Source: Ornithodoros turicata (lineage: Eukaryota > Arthropoda > Arachnida > Ixodida > Argasidae). Taken from it: DNA of 64,000 bases. The stretch lies in contig NC_088201.1 in assembly GCF_037126465.1 (NCBI RefSeq), forward strand, positions 81,248,273-81,312,272, given 5' to 3'. Made by a program: the position numbers and the translations under genes. Shown piece after piece: positions 57,199-64,000 of this stretch; the first letter of the stretch is position 1, and each line of letters begins with the position of its first letter. The notes under the pieces were generated by a model, which was given only the letters and a program-made list of their open reading frames with translations, ran no database searches and was not told where the DNA came from.

Positions 57199-57685
57199 AG
57201 GGTGTCCCAGCTAAATGCATTATAGGATAGGCTCAAGTGCACTCCTTAGGAGGGCATTAGCAAACCCCTAAGGCAATGTCTTAATTACTTTCAATAATTA
57301 ACTTTTTAATTATAAAAGCTACGAAGTTGTTCCAATGACAACATCGGATCTCTTCGGTCACCTGATACCGGAGCCGTTTTCAGAACAAAAATCCGTTCCA
57401 TAGATCGTCCGCAAGAAATTCGTGAAGGAATATCTCTCACATCGGGAGTGAAGGGAAGACGCATCTCTGGAAATACGCAATGAACAAAATAAAGAAAAAA
57501 TGGTGTTCCTTCAGGAATTTTTTGCGGACGACCTATCGAACGGATTTTTGTTCTGAAAACGGCTACAGTATCAGGTGACCGTAGGGTCTAGATGTTCTCC
57601 TTGGGAAAACTTCGTAGCTTTTATAATTAAAACGTTAATTATTGAAACTTAATTAGGACATTGCATTGGGACTTTTCTGGTGCCC
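57199..57685. mobile_element. CAGGGTG-type MITE, short copy
   Basis: It starts AGGGTGTCCCAGCTAAATGC. Its arms share TTATAAAAGCTACGAAGTTG and TTTTCAGAACAAAAATCCGT with the 50.7-kb element. The right arm ends at about 57685 (GTGCCCTCTTAAACTATA) without the terminal CACCCTG, so the end is lost or diverged. Confidence 0.7.
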
Positions 57686-57738
57686 TCTTAAACTATAAGC
57701 TAAACTAAGCAATAAACTGTAAACTAAAACAACTACTA

Positions 57739-57949
57739 CAGGGTGTTCAAAATTAAGCTTTCACTAGCACTTTATAAATAGGCGAACAAAAGAAAACTGG
57801 TGCTATTTTTTCTGTTCCTTGAGTAAGAAACAGGTGCTACGTAATTAGCAGCACCTGTTTCTTACACAAGTAGCGTAAAGTTATCATCCGGGTTCCTGTC
57901 ATAGCTGTGTTTTCGTAGCGCTCGTGAAAGCTTAATTTTGAACACCCTG
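57739..57949. mobile_element. 211-bp MITE, CAGGGTGTTC ends, TA duplication
   Basis: CAGGGTGTTCAAAATTAAGC at the left is exactly inverted at the right, with TA at 57737-57738 and 57950-57951. The centre contains an AAGAAACAGGTGCT palindrome. A non-autonomous Tc1/mariner-type element. Confidence 0.85.
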
Positions 57950-58071
57950 TATATACGTATACGGTAAGAGATGAAAAGTCGGATGGGCACGAAATGATAT
58001 AAATACAAAATAAACGAGAAGTGGACAACAGAAGTAGGAGTATTAAGTAAAAAATGGTTTATTATGAATTC

Positions 58072-58204
58072 AACTAGTTGATTAAAAAGCGTTACGGGAA
58101 ATTTAGATTCAGTCTACGTTGCGAAGGAGGCTGACGGAGGCGAAGCCTCCGCCGCAACGTAGACTGAATTTAAATTTCTCTTAGCGCTTTTTAATTAACT
58201 AGTT
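58072..58204. repeat. 133-bp hairpin MITE
   Basis: AACTAGTTGATTAAAAAGCG then ATTCAGTCTACGTTGCG on the left is mirrored by CGCAACGTAGACTGAAT and the AACTAGTT end on the right, with an inner GGAGGC/GCCTCC palindrome. It is almost entirely self-complementary. Confidence 0.75.
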
Positions 58205-58221
58205 TTAATTAAATAGCCTGC

Positions 58222-58267
58222 GTACTGCTGATGATGGCCCAATAAGGCCGAAACAACTGTCCAGTAC
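58222..58267 (+). ncRNA. Hammerhead ribozyme motif 1 (type I)
   Basis: Stem I 5' arm GTACTG (58222-58227), core CTGATGA (58228-58234), one extra T, stem II GGCC-CAATAA-GGCC, core GAAA (58250-58253), a two-base-pair stem III with loop AACT, then GTC at 58259-58261 and the stem I 3' arm CAGTAC (58262-58267). Predicted cleavage is after C58261. The extra T between the core and stem II may weaken it. Confidence 0.7.
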
Positions 58268-58458
58268 TGGCGTGGCGACGTTTGAGCACTTATGAACATA
58301 TGCTGTGCGTGCAGCCAAAGAGTTCCGGCTATTTTTTCCCTAATATACTTCACTGGCTTTGCACTGGGCTTTTAGTGGTGAGTTGGCTTACCTTGACGGG
58401 AGGAATCGCGTGGCTACGTGACCTTCTGACGCCATCCGCTCAAACGTTGCCTGCCTGC

Positions 58459-58499
58459 GTACTGCCTGCAGCCAAAGAGCTCCGGCTATTTTTTTCTCT

Positions 58500-58530
<31 letters not shown>

Positions 58531-58550
58531 TTGTAAGTCAAACGTCGCCA
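58459..58550 (+). repeat. Truncated second unit and (TA)n(TG)n
   Basis: GTACTG, the stem I arm, is followed directly by CCTGCAGCCAAAGAGCTCC, so the ribozyme core is deleted. TA and TG dinucleotide runs at 58501-58531 follow. Confidence 0.65.
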
Positions 58551-58555
58551 TGCCA

Positions 58556-58597
58556 GTACTGGACAGCTGTTTCGGCCTTGGGCCTCATGAGCAGTAC
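58556..58597 (-). ncRNA. Hammerhead ribozyme motif 2 (core mutated)
   Basis: On the minus strand: GTACTG, then CTCATGA in place of CTGATGA, GGCC-CAA-GGCC, GAAAC, AGCT, GTC and CAGTAC. The conserved G of CTGATGA is replaced by C, so catalysis is expected to be lost. All helices remain. Confidence 0.65.
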
Positions 58598-58787
58598 GCA
58601 GGCAGGCAACGTTTGAGCGGATGGCGTCAGAAGGTCACGTGGCACGTGATGCCTCCCGTCAAGGTGTTTTAAGACACCTCTGAATGCCCAGTGCAAAGCC
58701 AGTCAAGTGTATAAGGGAAAAAAAATTAGCAGGAGCTCTTTGGCTGCACGTGTAGCATATGTTTGTAAGTCAAACGTCGCCATGCCA

Positions 58788-58840
58788 GTACTGGACAGCT
58801 GTTTCGGCCTTTCGGCCTTCTTGGGCCTCATCAGCAGTAC
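58788..58840 (-). ncRNA. Hammerhead ribozyme motif 3 (stem II expanded)
   Basis: On the minus strand: GTACTG, CTGATGA, GGCC-CAAGAA-GGCC, GAAA, an extra GGCC, GAAAC, AGCT, GTC and CAGTAC. GGCCGAAA is duplicated, offering two ways to close stem II. All core bases match the hammerhead consensus. Confidence 0.75.
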
Positions 58841-59079
58841 GCAGGCAGGCAACGTTTGAGCGGATGGCGTCAGAAGGTCACGTGGCACGTGATGCCTCCC
58901 GTCAGGGTGTTTTAAGACACCTCTGAAAGCCCAGTGCAAAACCAGTCCCTTATATGCTTGACTGGCTTTGCACTGGGCTTTCAGAGGTGTTTTAAAACAC
59001 CCTGACGGGAGGCATCACACCCTGACGGGAGGTGCCACGTGACCTTCTGACGCCATCCGCTCAAACGTTGCCTGCCTGC

Positions 59080-59124
59080 GTACTGCTGATGAGATCCAAG
59101 AAGGCCGAAACAGCTGTCCAGTAC
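59080..59124 (+). ncRNA. Hammerhead ribozyme motif 4
   Basis: GTACTG, CTGATGA (59086-59092), GATC-CAAGAA-GGCC (stem II with an A-C mismatch and a G-U pair), GAAAC, AGCT, GTC (59116-59118) and CAGTAC. The core is intact; stem II is weakened. Confidence 0.7.
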
Positions 59125-59199
59125 TGGAATGGCGACGTTTGACTTACAAACATATGCTATATGTGCAGCCAAAGATGCTAATTCTTTCTTCTGCTAATT

Positions 59200-59205
59200 G
59201 TTTTC

Positions 59206-59241
<36 letters not shown>

Positions 59242-59247
59242 GAAAAA
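59200..59247. repeat. (TA)n within a palindrome
   Basis: TTTTCCCTTA, then about 16 TA units, then TAAGGGAAAA. The same TA-rich junction accompanies the related fragment at 7.13 kb. Confidence 0.8.
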
Positions 59248-59272
59248 TATACAGTTTGATCGTGCACTCCCA

Positions 59273-59317
59273 GCCGAGGACAGCTCTTTCGCTGTACTTG
59301 GAGCTCGTCAGCCCGGC
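59273..59317 (-). ncRNA. Hammerhead-like motif 5, second family
   Basis: On the minus strand: stem I arm GCCGGG, core CTGACGA (the variable position is C), stem II GCT-CCAAGTAC-AGC, GAAA, then GAGCT, GTC and stem I arm CTCGGC. All core positions fit, but the second base pair of stem III is G-G. It continues into TGGGAGTGCACGATC, the word that forms the palindrome at 7.09 kb. Confidence 0.6.
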
Positions 59318-59329
59318 GCAGGGAAGTGA

Positions 59330-60914
59330 CACTTGATCGGCACCCTCGGAGGGCACCCTCCTTCGCCTTCACGAGAGACACGTGAGGAGCGCCGCCACGC
59401 GCGTCACTATGTGACGTGAGTGGTAAGGACGCTCCTCGTTGGACCTGAGAGCAGATGATCGAGGTGAGCAACACCGCGCAGGCCGCCGGAGCGTCTGCTA
59501 CCGCTTCGGAGACTGTAGGCGTTTTCTGGTTGCGTGATGTCCGAAACGGAGGATTTAAAGGCTATCAACGACACGACCTCGATTTTTTGGGACCGCTGAC
59601 ATCACGGAAAGAACGAGTGGTGCAGCACGAATCTAACAATGTGTTGTACAGCGATACCCCAGCGCTTCCCGACAGTGTGCAGCCTGGCTGACAGTTTTCA
59701 CCGCACAGTTGGTTCAATGGCTAACAGGTGGCGCCACAATAGCGCTGTCATTGCTTTCTGCTACTGTGAGTTTTATGAGCAGCGAGTGCGTCCTGTGCCT
59801 TTTCCTTGTGTGGTACAGGTACTGTGTACTGTGCTGTCGCAACAGGAAGGTCTTCAGTGGCGCCATCGGGACGTGGCAGTTGGTGAGGACGTGCGTGCAC
59901 GTGTGTGTACGTGTGGTAGTTGCATCGCCATGCCGATCGAGCGGGAGGGGGGGAGCGACTGTTCCATCGTTGACGTACGACAAAAACGCTCGGCGGAGAT
60001 TGATGATCGCTCTCGCTGAAGTATAGAATGCAGATTCGAAGGTTTGTATCAGGGTTTTTGTCCTGACATTGAATTAATGCGAGCGTCTTGCTTCTTCCTG
60101 GCCCATTCGGCGGAACGTTGTGCAAGCGACAGTCAGGCGTTGCCTTTCGTATTCCCACAACCCTGACCTCCGCGCTGGTGAGCTATACGGCCACACACTT
60201 TACTGATGTAGGTAGGGACACGACAGATCAAACAGACTGTGAATTAGCGAATACATCGGAGAGACGTGCGGCAGCAAATGCCTCGGAAGTAATCTGGCTT
60301 TGAACGGAGCATTGGCCCGTACGTCGCTCCCCAGTTGTATCCGTACAATGAAAGATTGCACAGAAGCCACGGGTATTACTCTTGTGTTCGCAATCTTATT
60401 TTGTCGGGCTGCATATATGCTTTGTTTTTCACAAAACGTGATATAAATCATATAATGAATAGCAGTCAACAAGAAACAATACGCAATGTTCGTAGCAGAC
60501 GGTTTTTTTTTCTACCAACGAATGAAGGGGCTCTCTACCACAACCGTCACACTAGTAGAGTGGGTGTGGTCTGCAGTTGGAGCGCTCCGACCTGTATCCA
60601 CGGCAGCAGATTTTGGAAATTAGTTGCGCCGCGGTGAAACAACTTTGGACAGAAATATTTGTAGGAATGCTTTTCACATACTGCTTTACAAGATGACAGC
60701 AGTTTTTGGCCGTGTTGTATACCACTTTAATGCTCCTTTAAGCGCTCAAGGAAGGTATTGATTTCATTTGTGTTACACTTCCTTTTCTTTCTTATCCAAA
60801 TTAATACATGCCAGTCCGTATGGGAGCGGCGAGCTTGTCAAGTCACATTTCTAACTTTTCCTCTCATTCTCCCTCCGCGGTTTATTCGTGGAAATAAACA
60901 AATACATATATAAA
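59330..60914. other. Intergenic, nothing recognised
   Basis: Several overlapping frames up to 136 codons at 59639-60158 have no motif. No repeat is recognised. Confidence 0.3.
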
Positions 60915-60982
60915 TTTATTATTATTATTATTATTAATATTATTATTATTATTATTATTATTATTGTTATAATAATAATAAG
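60915..60982. repeat. (ATT)n microsatellite
   Basis: ATT repeats, with the last part turning into AATAAT, so the tract is partly self-complementary. Confidence 0.9.
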
Positions 60983-61238
60983 AGGCTTGCTATGCGAGGC
61001 ATGCCTTTGAGGTTTACGGATCTGTGTCGTCCCTAATTGTGGTCTGCTTCGGACATTTCTCGTTGTATACGGAAGCCCTGCTTCGCTTTTCGTCGATTCG
61101 AGCGGTATAAATTATTATCGTCAGTGTAACTCATTAGAATACACGCTTTTCGAAATTGTCGCCGCGCGGAGAAGCGTATGTGAGACATCAGTGTGACGAC
61201 ATTGTGACGATGCTGGGGCGCTGTGTTTCACGTCGCTT

Positions 61239-62033
61239 CATGGCCGTATATTTAAAGGGAGTCTGGTCATTAATGGGACCTGCGTATACCTGAGGCTCCA
61301 CCCAATTTTTGAGGTATCTACCCAATCAGCATAGGTCGAGATACCGTTTGCTATTATTGCAGGCCATCCAATACTTATAACTCACATTTATTTACTGGGT
61401 GCCACCATTTTGGAGAAACTCGATTGATTAGGATTGAAACAGATATGGTGACAGACCGCCCACTTTTATCAACGCCATCTCTCGATGCATGTTGGGAAGA
61501 CTCAGAACTGCAGAAATGGTTGTTGGCAGGCGTGATTGGTCAGGAAAGCTACAGAACCGATTCTTCGTATCAGACGGCTGCCGGTATGAACTTTTAAATC
61601 ACGTAACGTAAGTAGATTGAATCGAAAATTCAAATAAAATGCAATGATGTAATGCAAAATCTTTAACACCAAGCGCGTCTTTCTTGCTATTTTCTTGGGA
61701 TAGAGGCATTAACTAGGCATAACGGTAGCAACGAAGCATCCCATTTTCGCGTAAATGATGATGGCGGAGCGAAAGTTGAAACTGCTTTTGCAAATGCGTA
61801 CATGAGGATATATACTCACAGCACGCAATTAAAATAGTGTGTGAAAACTCTTTGTCACGAAATCTCCGCTTCGCCGTTCCATGCGCCATCATCTATCTTG
61901 GAGAAATTTTGGTGTCTTGGTGGCCCCCATGGAAAGCGGCAGCCAATGAAAGGCGCCCAAGTTTGATTCACATGTCGAGCCCGTTTTTTGGGCTCCTCCT
62001 AATGGCCAGACTCCTTTTTAATACACAGCACTG
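61239..62033. mobile_element. hAT-type MITE, copy 2 (inverted, decayed)
   Basis: It matches the 16.1-kb element in reverse orientation along its length, for example AAAGGGAGTCTGGTCATTAA at the left and AATGGCCAGACTCC with CAGCACTG at the right. Its ends are eroded and the flanking bases do not form an 8-bp repeat. Confidence 0.75.
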
Positions 62034-62244
62034 CGTAACTGATTTATTTAGGAGGCCCCTGCTGCGGAGAATAATACGGAGACAAAACATGTAGTAAGGG
62101 TTCCTAACAGTTTGGAGACGTACGCTCCTGCCAGCTATACATCTTTCAATCATGCTGGCAGCGACCTTACTGAATAATGCGCACGTTCTTGCGCGAGCGC
62201 GCTAGTCACGGAGGGCTCTTATGTCTGGTCTTATCTTATGTTCA

Positions 62245-62330
62245 ATGATGGCAGTTGAAGACAGGACACCAGCAGTGGGATTCGAACCCGCACCCTCTAG
62301 TGCATTTTCTTCAATTGTATGCAACTGGGC
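62245..62330 (-). repeat. tRNA-like SINE fragment with B box
   Basis: On the minus strand GAGGGTGCGGGTTCGAATCC and CACTGCTGGTGTCCTGTC form a B box plus a body similar to the 45.96-kb SINE. No clear A box remains. Confidence 0.55.
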
Positions 62331-63349
62331 GTTGTAAAGTTTGCGTCGGGTTTGCCCTTCTGTGTTTAATTGCCTCATCCACAAGAACGTTTCTTTTATG
62401 TCACATTTTACGATACATAGCGAACACTTAAAGAGGAAGGACATGTTACAACTCTTACCACTTCGTCGTTAAATATAGCTAGAATCGCTCCCAGGCGGCC
62501 GCAGAATGCACACATGTTATACACTCGACTGCGCACCACCGTTGGAATCAGTTCCAATGTTTGCATACGTAGGATGTTATTAGCAGTGGTTATGAAAACC
62601 TTAGAGATTCCCAGCGCCAGAATGGAGACCTGTGGAAAGTGGAACCCTGCAAAAAAGCGAACGACGAAGGAAAGACGAATGATGTAAACGTTCCCTTGCA
62701 TGTATAGGGTTAACGTTACGGGTTACATCCCTGACACACGGGCACGCTTGAACTCCTCTACACAGAGGGACACCTAACGGAAAGACGTTGCGTTGCGTGA
62801 CACGCAGCAAAGGCGAATCTCCAAGAGCGAAACAACAGAAGTAGTTCGCTCTTGCCGTGTATCACCGGCACGAACTCCCTTCGCGAAGGTGTCCTCTTTA
62901 CAGCTGTAAAGAATCCCTAATGAAAAGGAGTTCGAACGCGCTCGTGTTCCAGAGGTATTACATCATTCTGTTAACAGTTAGCGAGCAACCGGCCCTGAAG
63001 TTGTACGCAGCTTCAGGGACCCCTCTCAGAAACATGTTACGAATACACCTTACAGCTGTTTTAAATGTTGGTAAAGTATATCTAAACTCGTTTGCTTAGC
63101 TCATTTTTCCTACCAGTTGCTCACTGCATTTCCATAAAAGTGGTAACACCCATTTACAAATCATGGACACCTTGCTGCACCTCTTGCGTACTTGTGGAAC
63201 TCTTTTTTTTTTTTTTTTTCATTGTTCATATATCCACTAATTTTCTGACACCTACTTTGTTTGCCCTCTGAAATTCGCGAATTGGAAACATGCGACGATT
63301 CTTTCAAGGTGTGTTGATTGGGTTATTTGGCACACGGATTTTTGAAGGA
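62331..63349. other. Intergenic, nothing recognised
   Basis: No gene recognised; a poly(T) run lies at 63204-63221. Confidence 0.3.
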
Positions 63350-63354
63350 CTTAA

Positions 63355-63540
63355 ACCGGGTGTCTCAGTTAAATCCCAGGACTACATAATTCGCGAACGG
63401 GTGCACCAATCGAAGGACTTTCTTTTTTACAAGTATCTCTCCGATACTACCTACAAGCTGCGCAACGTGTGAATGAGTGGGAGGCGCTCATTATTTCAAT
63501 AAAAATTCAAATGAGTTTCGTGAAAAACAACTTCTAAATC
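63355..63540. repeat. Half of a GGGTGTCTCAGTTAA-type MITE
   Basis: CCGGGTGTCTCAGTTAAATC resembles the CAGGGTGTCCCAG ends of nearby elements. No inverted partner was found in the window. Confidence 0.4.
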
Positions 63541-63706
63541 AGGGCGCCGACGGCATTACAATGTGTACTACCCCTTTTGGGACCTTCACTGGACACCTTT
63601 TCGATAAAAATGTGCCACCCAAGCGGGTCATTTGGTGCAGTAATTAATTGGTTTTGGTTTACAAATTTTTGTCGCGGCTGGTCGCGGTGAAGCGCAAAAG
63701 GACGCT

Positions 63707-64000
63707 CTTCCACTCCACTATCCACCAATGAATTCCGTGTTCTTGAGCTTATTTCGCAACGGGGACTGCTGAAGGAAACGTTTGGGCCAGTACTGTGCTA
63801 GTGGAAAGCATGTAATAACAAGGTACTATGCGATAAACTGTGTTTCGTCCGTGCGATCATAACCGAGAAAGGGCATATATCAGTCAGATGCGCGGGGTGG
63901 GGGACTCGCGAAGCAGGTTTGACTCTATTACTTTTGCTTCCGCACTCCCCGTTGCGAAGTAAGCTCGAGAACACTTAATTCATTGGTGGATAAGGAAGTG
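63707..64000. repeat. Inverted repeat cut by the window end
   Basis: TATCCACCAATGAATTCCGT then TTGAGCTTATTTCGCAACGG at 63718-63758 is inverted at 63948-63992 (TTGCGAAGTAAGCTCGAG, then AATTCATTGGTGGATA). A small MITE or hairpin whose right end may extend past the window. Confidence 0.6.

Larger units (their letters stand above)
58216..59260. mobile_element. Penelope/retrozyme-type repeat array with hammerhead ribozymes
   Basis: A unit of about 205-232 bp occurs in the order plus, minus, minus, plus. Each unit has a hammerhead motif, then GGCGACGTTTGACTTACAAA, GTGCAGCCAAAGAGCTCC, a CCCTTATA tract, CTGGCTTTGCACTGGGC, ACACCCTGACGGGAGG and CGCTCAAACGTTGCCTGCC leading into the next hammerhead. The two minus-strand units are direct tandem repeats with cleavage sites 232 nt apart. 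The plus unit at 58222 also runs into the 5' arm of a second motif at 58459-58464, truncated just after it. No reverse transcriptase is present. Confidence 0.7.

Overview
The window looks like intergenic DNA from a large arthropod nuclear genome, most likely a tick or another chelicerate. The species is an inference. It rests on the low gene density, tRNA-derived SINEs, P-element/THAP, hAT, Mutator-like and mariner-like DNA elements, non-LTR retrotransposons, and GIY-YIG Penelope-like elements (PLEs). I see no bacterial operons, no CRISPR array, no rRNA and no intact tRNA gene. All comparisons were made by eye within the window.

Layout. 0-23 kb: small palindromic MITEs (three copies of one family at 0.9, 8.6 and 17.7 kb), a proline/threonine-rich exon on the minus strand (7.75-8.3 kb), decayed non-LTR reverse transcriptase fragments (9.4, 13.2 and 18.3 kb), a non-autonomous hAT element with a perfect 8-bp target duplication (16.1 kb), a TIR element (20.6 kb) and a SINE (21.5 kb). 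23.3-30.1 kb: one Penelope-like element cut into four pieces by two 2.5-kb long-TIR elements with 9-bp target duplications (Mutator-like) and by a minus-strand non-LTR fragment. 30.3-32.8 kb: a probable large element with repeat-rich inverted ends. 32.8-38.0 kb: a young head-to-head pair of Penelope-like copies flanked by a 14-bp direct repeat. One copy is interrupted by a deleted P element, which itself carries a SINE. 38.9-39.5 kb: two candidate host exons, the second encoding a RING-like finger. 42-53 kb: more TIR elements, including a three-level nest at 50.4-52.7 kb whose innermost element encodes a Myb/SANT-like segment, then a full-length SINE with an 11-bp target duplication and a mariner-type HTH fragment. 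57-59.4 kb: a MITE cluster and then the most unusual locus, an inverted and tandem array carrying five hammerhead-ribozyme motifs. 59.4-64 kb: mostly featureless, with a second hAT copy and partial MITEs.

How it fits together. Very little here is host coding sequence. The clearest protein-coding content is transposon-derived: PLE reverse transcriptase plus GIY-YIG endonuclease, a P-type transposase remnant, RNase H/zinc-knuckle non-LTR tails, and Myb/SANT and HTH fragments. Target-site duplications and reading frames that continue across insertions give a relative order of events at several nests. The hammerhead array fits the published association of hammerhead ribozymes with Penelope-like elements and with small ribozyme-bearing retrotransposons (retrozymes).
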